From assembly GCA_902373525.1 (NCBI GenBank), contig CABKMN010000002.1:62001-126000 (forward strand): DNA of 64,000 bases, written 5' to 3'. Each line of letters opens with the position of its first letter. Position 1 is the stretch's first letter. Positions 16,772 to 25,058 of this stretch are shown here, one piece after another. The notes under the pieces were generated by a model. That model saw only the letters and a list, made by a program, of their open reading frames with translations. It searched no databases and had not been told where the DNA came from. This stretch comes from an uncultured Bilophila sp. GTDB lineage: Bacteria; Desulfobacterota; Desulfovibrionia; Desulfovibrionales; Desulfovibrionaceae. Made by a program: the position numbers and the translations under genes.

Positions 16772-16909
16772 AGACAATACAAAATCTCTCAGATGCGGCC
16801 CCACGGGGTACGGCAGGGCGCAACCATACGGGGAGGGAATACGGCCTTCTCTTGAAGAATACGTTGGAATCAAAGGATGTTTGATCTGAGTCCTGCGGAG
16901 GGGTTCCGG

Positions 16910-16974
16910 CATGCACACGCCGAGGGCACCCGGAACCAGAGCGAGATGGCCCTTCAAGAGAGGGTGGCTTCTTT
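16910..16974 (-). pseudogene. remnant of an MFS gene 5' end
   Basis: These 65 bases align with 15526-15590, the first codons of the intact MFS gene at 14425-15594. The minus-strand translation still reads LALVPGALGVCMPE beside LALSLGTLGVCMSE in the intact gene. No downstream homology continues, so only the first ~22 codons survive. Together with the neighbouring autotransporter fragment it marks a deletion or recombination scar. Confidence 0.6.
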
Positions 16975-17265
16975 TCAGACGTTGGCCGCCTGCGCGTCGG
17001 CGGGCGCTTCGCCCGCACGGTGAACGGCTCCGTCGCCCCCTATGCCGGGGCGGCGTGGGGACGCGAATTCGACGGCAAGGCGCGGACCGTATCCAACGGC
17101 CACGCCATCGACGCCCCGAACCTGAGAGGCCACATCGGTGTGGGCGACTGGGCTGAGTCTCAGACCGTCCCCCGCTCCGCCCTGAGCTTCGGCCTCGGCG
17201 TACGGGGCTATGCCGGTGAACGCGGGGGCGTCACCGGCAACCTGCACATGGCGTATGCGTTCTGA
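16963..17265 (+). pseudogene. C-terminal remnant of an autotransporter beta-barrel
   Basis: The frame reads DVGRLRVGGRFARTVNGS, then VAPYAGAAWGREFDGKA and finally VTGNLHMAYAF with a terminal Phe. This is the hallmark end of a type Va autotransporter translocator barrel. No ribosome site or signal sequence precedes it and the passenger domain is missing; the upstream boundary runs straight into an MFS-gene remnant. About 95 residues survive. A GTG at 17020 with no ribosome site is unlikely to be used. Confidence 0.7.
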
Positions 17266-17780
17266 TGCCGTCCGCGTGCGGCGCCCCGGCGGGGGCGCGG
17301 GGTAAGGTACGGGGGGCAGGACGCGCGGCTTGATGCGTGGGCGGTTTCACGGGCGTTCGGCACGGGTTCCGCTCCCGTTCCGACGGGCGGTTCCTTCTTG
17401 TTCCGGGAAAGGTCCAACCCCGCATGGGGTGCAAGACACCGACCCGTTTTCTCCGCAGGCGTGAAAACGCGCGAAGAGGCAGCTCAGGCTTCGGGACGTC
17501 CAGTCTCTCCGTGGACGTGAAAAGGCGGCCTGACGCAAAAAGCATTCGGAGCCGGACACGTCAGTCCGGCTCCGAATGCTTTTTCCAGAGCAAATCCTGT
17601 CTTACGCGCCCCGGACGCCTCTTCCGACAGGGCCGAAGAGTGCGGCAATCGCCCCCACGCATACCCGGACGCATGCTCCGGTTTGTGAAGCCTCAAGCTC
17701 CTGTCTTCCGGTCTCTTCGCATGCCCGGACGCATGAAGCCCGACGAGGCATCCCGGAACCACGAAACAGGCCGGATCGCT
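17266..17780. other. intergenic stretch (515 bp)
   Basis: No gene is supported. It contains the strong bidirectional terminator at 17537-17584, which ends the convergent MFS gene. The rest is GC-rich DNA with scattered short inverted repeats. Confidence 0.35.
17537..17584. terminator. bidirectional intrinsic terminator
   Basis: AAAAAGCATTCGGAGCCGGAC and its exact complement (17564-17584) form a 21-bp stem with a six-base loop and T/A runs at both ends. It is one of the most perfect terminators in the window. Confidence 0.85.
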
Positions 17781-18974
17781 CTACCGCAGATCGGGGGCCG
17801 CCCGGTGCAGTCTGAGCAGAACGAAAAACGCGGCGACCTGAACGAGTTGGATGCACAGGTAGCAGGCGAACCAGCCGAAACCCGAATAGAGCACTCCGGG
17901 AATGTATGAGCCCAGCAGCCCGCCGAAATAATAGCAGGAAAGAAACAGCCCGTTGACCATGCCCCGGTCGCCGTGGCCGGAGAGCATGGCCTGATGGTTG
18001 ATCAGGCCGGGGCAGATGGAATGGACGACGAACTCCCCGAAGGCGATGAGCCAGAGCCCGCCGAACAGGGCCCAGAGGGAAGGGACCGCAAGCGTGAGGC
18101 AGGAGACGACATAGACGGCGGAGGCAAAAAGGATGAGGTTTGTGGGCGTCTTGAACAGGCGCATGAGCGGCGCGAGAGACAGCGAGGCCACAAGCCCCAC
18201 GGAATACCCGAAGTACATGAGCCCGATAAGCCCCTCGGAATGCCCCTGCCCGAGTTCCGCCATACGGAAGGGGATGAGGTTGCCGATGGCGGCGAAGACG
18301 AAGATGCCGCAGGCTTCGGCGAAAAAGAGGCTGGGAACGCCCCTGCCCTTCAATACGGCGAGGTATTCGCGGGGACTGTGGAGGCGTGCGCTGGCGTTGC
18401 GCATTTCCGGGATGCTGCGGATGAAGAGGAGCGCAAGGAAAAACAAAAAACAGATGCAGGCGAGGGTGGCCCGCCATCCGAACATCTGCGCGGCCCAGCC
18501 TCCGATGATCCGGCCGCACAACGAGCCGACAAGATTGGAGGTCACATACCCCGCCAGCGCACGGTTGAGATTCAGGTGACGGAACATGACCGCAATGCCG
18601 GACATGACCGCCGTGAGCACCACCGGAACCAGCAGGGCCTGAAACGCACGGATGACGAGAAGGACGAGGAAGGACGGGGCAAGCCAGACCCCCACGCCGC
18701 TCATGCCCAGCAGGAGGGAGGCCCCCAGAATGGCGCGCCGCACGCCGATGCGGCTGAGCAGCATGCCCACGCAGAGAGGCGAAACGGCGAGCGACAGCAT
18801 GAACACGCTGACGAGCAGCCCCGTAGACCCCTTGCCCACACCGAAATCCCGGCTCACCGAATTGAACATGGGCTGCGGAGCGTACATCAGCATGTAAACG
18901 CAGATCGAAATCAGCAGAAGCCCGGCATAGGTTCTCAGGATCGCATTCTGATGCGTACGAGGATGATCCGACAT
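17781..18974 (-). CDS. MFS transporter, YnfM/DHA1 type (397 aa)
   Basis: The ATG at 18974 follows AGAGGGA. The protein has twelve hydrophobic helices; GMLLSRIGVRRAIL is the loop 2-3 signature, VIRAFQALLVPVVLTAVMSG the helix 4 region, and a second-half loop reads MRLFKTPTNLIL. This group of DHA1 carriers exports small molecules or drugs by proton antiport. No regulator or enzyme is adjacent, so the substrate is unknown. It ends at the strong terminator 17537-17584. Confidence 0.85.
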   Translation of the reverse strand: MSDHPRTHQNAILRTYAGLLLISICVYMLMYAPQPMFNSVSRDFGVGKGSTGLLVSVFMLSLAVSPLCVGMLLSRIGVRRAILGASLLLGMSGVGVWLAPSFLVLLVIRAFQALLVPVVLTAVMSGIAVMFRHLNLNRALAGYVTSNLVGSLCGRIIGGWAAQMFGWRATLACICFLFFLALLFIRSIPEMRNASARLHSPREYLAVLKGRGVPSLFFAEACGIFVFAAIGNLIPFRMAELGQGHSEGLIGLMYFGYSVGLVASLSLAPLMRLFKTPTNLILFASAVYVVSCLTLAVPSLWALFGGLWLIAFGEFVVHSICPGLINHQAMLSGHGDRGMVNGLFLSCYYFGGLLGSYIPGVLYSGFGWFACYLCIQLVQVAAFFVLLRLHRAAPDLR

Positions 18975-19419
18975 AATCCCTCTCTGTCTTTTTCAGATGA
19001 ACTCCCGGAACATGCCCCGACCGAGGCTTCAGGGCGACGGCCCGTAACGGGCGCAGGAGGCGGACGGCAGCCGCCCGTGCGGCGCGGACCAGCCCATTGC
19101 GCCGAGGTCGGCCTTGCCGGACGGTCCCGTTCACGCACCCGGTCCGTTTTCCGCAAAAAACCGGCTCCCCGGAGAAAGGCTTTCCAAGCTCTAATACAAA
19201 ACAGTTTTCTGTCAATGGAATCACCGCCGCCATGTCAGCCGGGGCATTCCGCCGACAAAACACCGTTTCGGACCATCCGCTTTGAGACCGCTCACGACGC
19301 AAACGCCTGCGGCTGAAGGCTCCGCAGGGTCCCGCCTTCAAGCGGACATTTTACAGTCAATAAAAAGTTGATTTTTGTTCATGACAAGTTTATTCTGTCC
19401 GCAAACAGGAGTACCCGTC
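18975..19419. other. divergent intergenic region (445 bp)
   Basis: It separates the MFS gene (minus) from the unknown gene at 19420 (plus). The last 90 bp before 19420 are AT-rich (TTTACAGTCAATAAAAAGTTG) and are the likely promoter zone. No coding frame is convincing. Confidence 0.35.
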
Positions 19420-19860
19420 ATGAGCCTCGAACGTGTCCGCACGCAGCTCGGCAAGTTCGGTCTGGCCAAGCCCAACGATGAAATGGCCGTCGCCGTCCAG
19501 CCGATCCTGCCCTATTATCTCTTCAGCGATTCCATTGGAGAAACCTTTCTGATCGCCCGCGCAGACGACGTCAGCCAGCGGCTGAACGAGATTTCGTATC
19601 ACATGGGAAGACTGACGCCCGAACAGTTCTGGAGCGGGTCGTGGCTCGACAAGGCTCCCCGTTACCGTGGTTTCGACGAACTGTGGGAATCCCTCGCCGC
19701 CGAACCGTTCACCGTCAGCGTATCCGTGCCGAAAACGACCGAAAGGCTCTGCATCGGTCGGGCAAAGAAGCTGAACAGGGATTTCTGGCTCTTTGAATCC
19801 GAGAGCGGAGAATACGGGCTTGTCCCCGAGCGCGAAACGCGAAGATGGCATATGGAATAG
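19420..19860 (+). CDS. protein of unknown function (146 aa)
   Basis: The ATG at 19420 has CAGGAG 7-8 bases upstream; an earlier in-frame ATG at 19375 has none. The product is a soluble alpha/beta protein with no signal or membrane segment (MSLERVRTQLGKFGLAKPND..., GETFLIARADDVSQRLNEIS, ERLCIGRAKKLNRDFWLFE). I do not recognise a family. It is monocistronic, with a clear terminator hairpin 36 bp after the stop. Ordinary codon use and a good ribosome site support expression. Confidence 0.65.
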   Translation: MSLERVRTQLGKFGLAKPNDEMAVAVQPILPYYLFSDSIGETFLIARADDVSQRLNEISYHMGRLTPEQFWSGSWLDKAPRYRGFDELWESLAAEPFTVSVSVPKTTERLCIGRAKKLNRDFWLFESESGEYGLVPERETRRWHME

Positions 19861-19895
19861 GTGTTTTTGCCCGCGCGTACCGCCCGAACAAGACG

Positions 19896-19926
19896 GAAAG
19901 CCCGGAGAAACAGGCTCCGGGCTTTC
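19896..19926 (+). terminator. terminator-like hairpin
   Basis: GAAAGCCCGGAG and CTCCGGGCTTTC form a 12-bp stem around AAACAGG, just after the gene at 19420-19860. It may also serve the minus-strand gene ending at 20009, as its T-tail is short on both sides. Confidence 0.6.
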
Positions 19927-20008
19927 GCAGAGGGGCGCGCGGTGACGCGACGCGGCCGAACGGGGTGCGCCGCGGGGCGCGCATCCCCGCACGGGGCAAC
20001 GCGCCGCC

Positions 20009-21157
20009 TCATCTCGTGGCGGGAATCCGAACCGTGACGCTCCGGTCGCGGACGCGATCCGCATCGGCCCAGTCGTCCGGCGACGCGACCGAACGTTCGC
20101 GCACGGTTGCCGTCAGCCCGTCGTCCGCAACGGACAGCAGGGAAAAGCCGTGCGTATCCGTGGCGTCCTTCAGCCGGATGGCGGCGGGCATGACCGTATC
20201 GTACAGGATGATCGACTGCCGGAACCCGTCGCCGCCGCCCGGAACAGCGTTCCCGCGCCTGCCGAGATTGCAGGTGAACACGAAACGCACGTCGTCCACC
20301 CAGTGCAGTTCGTCACGGATTCCGGGAAGCTGGATGCTCATGTCCATCCGTTCGTCGTACACTCTGAAAAAAGATTCGGGCCGGTCGCCGCTTCCGATGA
20401 TGAGGACCATCCGGTCGCCCGACGGGCTCCAGATGATGTCGCGGTAGAGGGCCGCGCTTTCAAGGGAAAGGAACCCGATGGCCTCGCCGCGTTCCCCGAA
20501 GAACCGGATGCCGATTTCCTCCGCTCCGGCGTCTTCGGCCACGTCATCCCCGATGACGGCCCAGTATCTGGCGCGTCCCTTGAACCCCTCCGGCGCGGTG
20601 TACAGATCACAGTCGACCGGAGCCCCGTTCCGGTACGCCTTGCCGTTCCGCAACGTGTAGACGACCTTGCCGCCTCCCGGAAGCGCGAGGGTTTCCTCCA
20701 TCCGCGCGACGGCCTCTCCGAAGGCCTCCCCCGCCGGATATTCAAGAATAAACGAGGCCCACAGCCTGCCGTCGACCACGCCGTATTCGTGGAACAGACG
20801 CCCGCCGCCGTCCTTGCCGTCGCCGTAGGTCAGCGAATACCAGCCGTCGCCGCCCCGGACCGAATCCGGCCTGACAGGGGACACCTCCGCAAGCCGGGAT
20901 TCCAGCCTGCCCGCGCCGTCGAGGCCGTTGCCGTTGAAGCCGCCCGAAAACGTGAGCCGGGCGTTTCCCGAGACCAGCCATGCGCCGTTCCCGTCATCCG
21001 CTTCCCCCGTCCCGACGAACGAGGCCGGATAGTCCACGGAATACCCGAAACGCGGGTTGACGTAGGTAGCCCAGCCCTCCCCGGCGGACGCCGCAATCGC
21101 TCCGAAAACGAGCCACGCGACCAGCAGTCCCCCTATCCGCAACAACGTTCTTGCCAT
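20009..21157 (-). CDS. exported protein of unknown function (382 aa)
   Basis: The ATG at 21157 follows AGGAGGGAA. Residues 1-25 are a Sec signal (LLVAWLVFGAIAASA-GEG). The first half reads WATYVNPRFGYSVDYPASFVG and YSLTYGDGKDGGGRLFHEYG, a beta-rich pattern seen in periplasmic proteins of the PsbP/Mog1-like sort. The second half contains IIWSPSGDRMVLIIGSG and ELHWVDDVRFVFTCNLG, reminiscent of beta-propeller blades. Two domains are therefore likely: an N-terminal PsbP-like fold and a C-terminal WD40-like section. The family is not identified. It is monocistronic; the CRISPR-like array begins shortly upstream. Confidence 0.7.
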   Translation of the reverse strand: MARTLLRIGGLLVAWLVFGAIAASAGEGWATYVNPRFGYSVDYPASFVGTGEADDGNGAWLVSGNARLTFSGGFNGNGLDGAGRLESRLAEVSPVRPDSVRGGDGWYSLTYGDGKDGGGRLFHEYGVVDGRLWASFILEYPAGEAFGEAVARMEETLALPGGGKVVYTLRNGKAYRNGAPVDCDLYTAPEGFKGRARYWAVIGDDVAEDAGAEEIGIRFFGERGEAIGFLSLESAALYRDIIWSPSGDRMVLIIGSGDRPESFFRVYDERMDMSIQLPGIRDELHWVDDVRFVFTCNLGRRGNAVPGGGDGFRQSIILYDTVMPAAIRLKDATDTHGFSLLSVADDGLTATVRERSVASPDDWADADRVRDRSVTVRIPATR

Positions 21158-21274
21158 CGTTCCCTCCTGCCGCGTCGTCCCCGCATTCGGGAGCCGTCCG
21201 GCGTATGCCGTTCAGGAAGTCATGCCGGACCGCAATCCCGCCGCGCGGAAAGCCGTCAGCCGGTCATGGACACG

Positions 21275-21890
21275 AAACTCACCGCGCTCCGGGAGTATCC
21301 CGTCGGCCAGATCATGGAAGCGCACCTCGGCTGCGAAACTCCCCGCACTGCGGGAGTATCCCTCGGAAGCGGTCAACGGCGGTTTTCGGATTGACGAAAA
21401 GCCCCGCGCTCCGGGAGTACTGGCGTATCGGCATTTCGGAATTGCCGAAACGAACCATAAGCCCGCCCGTCTCGACGCCCTCGCCCTTTGCCGTACGCCC
21501 AGAGGCGGCATCGGGGAGGGACAACGTCGCCAAAGCGACGGGGACGGCGGAGAAATCCGCTGCCGCGCTTCCCCATACGCGGAAGAAAGACTCGGTGCAG
21601 CCGGGAGCGCGCTTCCCCGCGAACGCGCTTCCATACGCGGGGAAAGGCCCCCGTTGAGCACAGCGTCAGACAGATGCGAGTTTGCCGCGTCCCCAATACG
21701 CGGGGAAAGGTCTTCGGTTCCCTTCCGAGCCGTCAAGTCCATACGTCGCTCTCCATGCGCGGGAAAGGCCCCTTCTCTTGGCGTGGCCTTCCGGTAAGGT
21801 GAGCCGCCGTTCTCCATGCGCGGGAAAAGGCCCTCCACCGGAATCGTCTTTCCGGCCCTTTACGGCGAAACCGCCTTCAATGGAGTACGG
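21275..21890. CRISPR. decayed CRISPR-like array, type I-E-like repeats
   Basis: A palindromic core recurs every 60-61 bp: at about 21279, 21339 and 21400, then after two badly degraded units at about 21569, 21629, 21690, 21750 and 21811, with a last trace near 21871. Examples are CTCCCCGCACTGCGGGAG, TCCCCAATACGCGGGGAAA and CTCCATGCGCGGGAAA. The 61-bp period equals a 28-29 bp type I-E repeat plus a 32-33 bp spacer, and the cores resemble the type I-E consensus. Repeats differ from one another by many bases and no cas genes lie in the window, so this is an inactive relic at best. A degenerate 61-bp tandem repeat is the alternative. Confidence 0.5.
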
Positions 21891-23714
21891 CTACGCGCCG
21901 CTTTCCCGGTATGCCTCAATGACCGCCAGAAAGGCGTCCCCGTAGAGGCCGAGCTTCCGTTCGCCGACGCCCGAAACGTCAAGCATCGCTTGAAGGCTTG
22001 CGGGCTTCCGGGACGCCATGTCCCGCAACGTGCTGTCGTGGAAGATGACGTAGGGCGGCACCTCCGCCTCCCGCGCCAGCCGGGTGCGCTCGGCGCGCAA
22101 AAGTTGGAACAGCGCCTCATCCGGCCCGAGTTCGGCTTCCGGCTTGCGGGACTTGCGGGCGCGCGTCTCCACGATGCGCATGGCGTGGAAGGGTTTGCCG
22201 CGCAGGGTTTCCCAGCCCGATTCGGTCACGCGCAGGATGGGGTAGTCCACGCCCTCCACCGCCGCCAGCCCCTGCCGGGTCAGCGCGTCGATGAGGTAAC
22301 GCCAGAAACGGCGGCTCCGGTCCTTGCCCACCCCGTAGGTCGGCAGGCTCTGGAAGCCGGTTTCCCGGATGCGGCGGCTGTCCGCGCCCATCAGAATGTC
22401 CATGATGAGCACCCGGCCAAAGCGGCACCCGCTCCGCACCATCGCGGAAAGCGCCTTCTGCGCCTCGATGGTGTAGTCCTCCTCCGCGATTTCCCCGGTG
22501 CAGACGTCGCAGCCCCCGCAGTTCGGCTCGGGATACGTTTCCCCGAAATAGGCCAGCAGGGCCTTGCGGCGGCACTGGTTGCGCTCGGCGTACTCCAGCA
22601 TGGCGTAGGCCTGCTTTTCCGTGATCGAACGCTGCTCCTCGTCCTCGATCTGCCGGGCGAAGTACAACAGTTGCGACATATCCGCCGGGCTGTACAGCAA
22701 CAGGCAGTGCGCGGGATCGCCGTCACGCCCGGCGCGCCCGGTTTCCTGATAATAGCTTTCCAGATTTTTGGGCAGGTCGAGATGGACCACGAAACGCACG
22801 TCCGGTTTGTCGATGCCCATGCCGAAGGCCACCGTGGCCACCATGAGCGGGCACTCGTCCCGCCGGAACGCCTCCTGCGCCCGCGCCCGCTCCGCATCGG
22901 GCAGGCCCGCGTGGTAGGCTCCGGCGTTGAGCCCCTTTTTCCGAAGGAACGCGGCGGTTTCCTCGACCTTCTTGCGCGTGGAACGGTAGATGATCCCCGA
23001 TTCCCCGGCGTGCCGGTCGAGAAAGGCCAGCAACTGGGCGTTGAGGTCCTCCTTGGGCAGGACGTGGTAAAACAGGTTGGGCCGGTCGAAGGAGGCCCGG
23101 ATCAGCCGCGGATCGCGCAGGCCGAGCCGGGAGAGGATGTCCTGTTCCACGGCGGGGGTGGCGGTCGCCGTGAACGCCGCGACCGGACAGTGCGGGAACC
23201 GCTCCACAAGGCCGGACAGGGCCAGATAGTCCGGGCGGAAGTCGTGTCCCCACTGAGAAATGCAGTGGGCTTCGTCGATGGCGAAAAACGAGACGGGACA
23301 CGCGGCGAGGGCTTCCCAGAAGCCGGGCACGCCGAACCGTTCCGGGGACACGTATAGAAGGTCCAGCTCGCCGGTCCGCAGCGAGGCGGACACGGCGGCC
23401 CGCTCGGCGGCGCTCAGCGAACTGTTGAACGCGGCGGCCCGCAGGCCGTTGGCGCAGGCGGCGTCCACCTGATCCTTCATGAGCGAGATGAGCGGACTGA
23501 CCACCACGCACGTCCCCCGCATCAGCGAGGCGGGAAGCTGAAAACACAGGCTCTTGCCGCCGCCCGTGGGCATGATGGACAACGAGTCCCGCCCGTCCAG
23601 CACGCTGCGGACGATGTCCAGCTGATGAGGCCGGAAGGCCGCGTACCCGAAAAGGCGTCCCAGTTCCTGATGCAGATCGGCTTCGCTCCACGCCGCTCCG
23701 GTGCGCTGTTCCAT
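21891..23714 (-). CDS. recQ: ATP-dependent DNA helicase RecQ (607 aa)
   Basis: The start at 23714 follows GGGGGAAA. Superfamily-2 helicase motifs run in order: Walker A SIMPTGGGKSLCFQLP, DEAH box FFAIDEAHCISQWGHDFR, motif III FTATAT, and motif VI region QETGRAGRDGDPA. Next is the RQC zinc site (C-RRKALLAYF...NCGGCDVC) with a winged helix, and finally an HRDC domain in the last 80 residues. It unwinds DNA 3'-5' in recombination and replication-fork repair. Domain order and length are those of bacterial RecQ. It is monocistronic; its stop codon abuts the decayed CRISPR-like array. Confidence 0.97.
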   Translation of the reverse strand: MEQRTGAAWSEADLHQELGRLFGYAAFRPHQLDIVRSVLDGRDSLSIMPTGGGKSLCFQLPASLMRGTCVVVSPLISLMKDQVDAACANGLRAAAFNSSLSAAERAAVSASLRTGELDLLYVSPERFGVPGFWEALAACPVSFFAIDEAHCISQWGHDFRPDYLALSGLVERFPHCPVAAFTATATPAVEQDILSRLGLRDPRLIRASFDRPNLFYHVLPKEDLNAQLLAFLDRHAGESGIIYRSTRKKVEETAAFLRKKGLNAGAYHAGLPDAERARAQEAFRRDECPLMVATVAFGMGIDKPDVRFVVHLDLPKNLESYYQETGRAGRDGDPAHCLLLYSPADMSQLLYFARQIEDEEQRSITEKQAYAMLEYAERNQCRRKALLAYFGETYPEPNCGGCDVCTGEIAEEDYTIEAQKALSAMVRSGCRFGRVLIMDILMGADSRRIRETGFQSLPTYGVGKDRSRRFWRYLIDALTRQGLAAVEGVDYPILRVTESGWETLRGKPFHAMRIVETRARKSRKPEAELGPDEALFQLLRAERTRLAREAEVPPYVIFHDSTLRDMASRKPASLQAMLDVSGVGERKLGLYGDAFLAVIEAYRESGA

Positions 23715-24239
23715 GCGTTTCCCCCCGTGCGGCCCGCTTTCCGACGCCGCGTCCCATCACGTTAGCCTCCTTGCTCGAACCGCGCAACACCGAAGACGGA
23801 TTCCCGCACGGGGGAGAGCGCGAACACCGAAACGCCTGAAAGGAACGCGGCAAAAGACGTTGTTACCGGCAACGTCTTACTGGGAATAGGATGATACGGC
23901 ATCAACCTATCCGTTGCTTACATCCATAACCAACTGTTAAACTGGGCAAAAGAACGTTACGCACCCGTTTATCCTCTTTCAATTGCCCCTTCATGCAGTT
24001 TTCAATCGCATCTTTGTTCTTGTTTATCCTGTTCACAAAATCCCCCTGCCCTCGCTTCGTCGCAACGCCGAGCAGCAGCGGCACTCTCATCTTGCACCAA
24101 TTGAGTGCCGATTGGTGCGGAAAATGACACATTGAATGAATATTAACAATATGTTATGCAAAAACTTTGCTTTCCGTACAAAAAAGGCGCACGACCGTCA
24201 GCCGTGCGCCTTCATGCGTTTTCCGTCAGGGGGACGCCG
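23715..24239. other. AT-rich intergenic region (525 bp)
   Basis: The section at about 23880-24160 has much lower G+C than its surroundings. A 76-codon minus-strand frame (23902-24132, MCHFPHQSALNWCKMRVP...) exists but has no clear ribosome site or family. It may be a scrap of transferred DNA. The minus-strand terminator of the peptidase operon lies at 24177-24212. Confidence 0.4.
24177..24212 (-). terminator. terminator of the gsi/peptidase operon
   Basis: On the minus strand AAGGCGCACGG and CGTGCGCCTT form the stem and are followed directly by TTTTTT (seen as AAAAAA before 24186). It sits 28 bp after the dppA-like stop. Confidence 0.8.
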
Positions 24240-25058
24240 CTAATGCACCGAGGCCGCCATGCTGGAGAAGCTGTTCAGCGTCCGCGTGATGGTGAACGGG
24301 GTGTCCGCAATGAATTCGAGGCAGGTGGGGGACACGCGGGTCGTGCCCGGCATCATGCAGAACAGGTCGGCGTGGAACGTCCGTACCGTGGAAACCTGCA
24401 CCGCGAAGGGTCCGGCCACGGCCAGCGGGCGGCACAGGAAATTCCCCATCGCCTTGCGGGCCGCCGCGCGCAGGGCCTTGCGCACAACCTCGGGCGGCAG
24501 ATGTACGGCGGCGCGGGTGCCGAGGGCTTCCTTCACGGTCACGATTTCCGCATTGGGATAGACGGCGGCGGCTTCGGCGGCCAACCGGTCGTCGCCGCTG
24601 ATCAGGCGCACCGGCACCCCGTATTCGCCCGCCAGCAGCCCGTTGAGGAAATACTCCCCGACCGGCACGCCGTTGACGCGGATTTCCGCGAAGGCCGCGC
24701 CGTTGATGGTGTGCGCCAGCACGCCGTAGGCTCCGGCGCGCGCGTGGTAGCCGATCAGGAACAGCCCGTCCCACGGGCCGCGATCCAGCCCGCCGAGCAT
24801 GCCGAACAGCCGGGGCTTCCCGGACACCAGACACGCGCCGGGGTGGAGTTCCTCCAGAAGGATGTTGTCGTATTGCCCGTGCCCGTCGGCGACCCAGACC
24901 TCGGTGGCCCCGCCGTCCAACGCGCCTTCGACGGCGGCGTTGACCTCGCGGGTCATGAGCAGCCGCGCCCGTTCGTAGGCGGCGGAGCCGGGCCGGGTCT
25001 GGTCCGGGCTCATCACGCCGCTGATGCCTTCAATATCCGCAGAAATCAGAATGCGCAT
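24240..25058 (-). CDS. dppA: D-aminopeptidase, M55 (DppA) family (272 aa)
   Basis: The ATG at 25058 has GGAGGAAA; codons further upstream are not used. The family signature MRILISADIEGISGV opens the protein with metal-binding Asp8 and Glu10. It is followed by VWVADGHGQYDN (His ligand), LIGYHARAG (His) and a C-terminal EFIADTPFTITRTLNSF. M55 enzymes are zinc peptidases that cleave N-terminal D-amino acids from peptides in the cytoplasm. Here it is the last gene of a glutathione/peptide transporter operon; its start lies 13 bp inside the end of the DmpA-like gene. It would digest D-residue-containing, perhaps peptidoglycan-derived, peptides after uptake. Confidence 0.88.
   Translation of the reverse strand: MRILISADIEGISGVMSPDQTRPGSAAYERARLLMTREVNAAVEGALDGGATEVWVADGHGQYDNILLEELHPGACLVSGKPRLFGMLGGLDRGPWDGLFLIGYHARAGAYGVLAHTINGAAFAEIRVNGVPVGEYFLNGLLAGEYGVPVRLISGDDRLAAEAAAVYPNAEIVTVKEALGTRAAVHLPPEVVRKALRAAARKAMGNFLCRPLAVAGPFAVQVSTVRTFHADLFCMMPGTTRVSPTCLEFIADTPFTITRTLNSFSSMAASVH

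Noticed and set aside
23902..24132. 76-codon minus-strand frame in the AT-rich region
   Set aside because: It has no ribosome site and no recognisable family; low G+C alone lengthens few frames, so it may be a remnant but is not a supportable gene.
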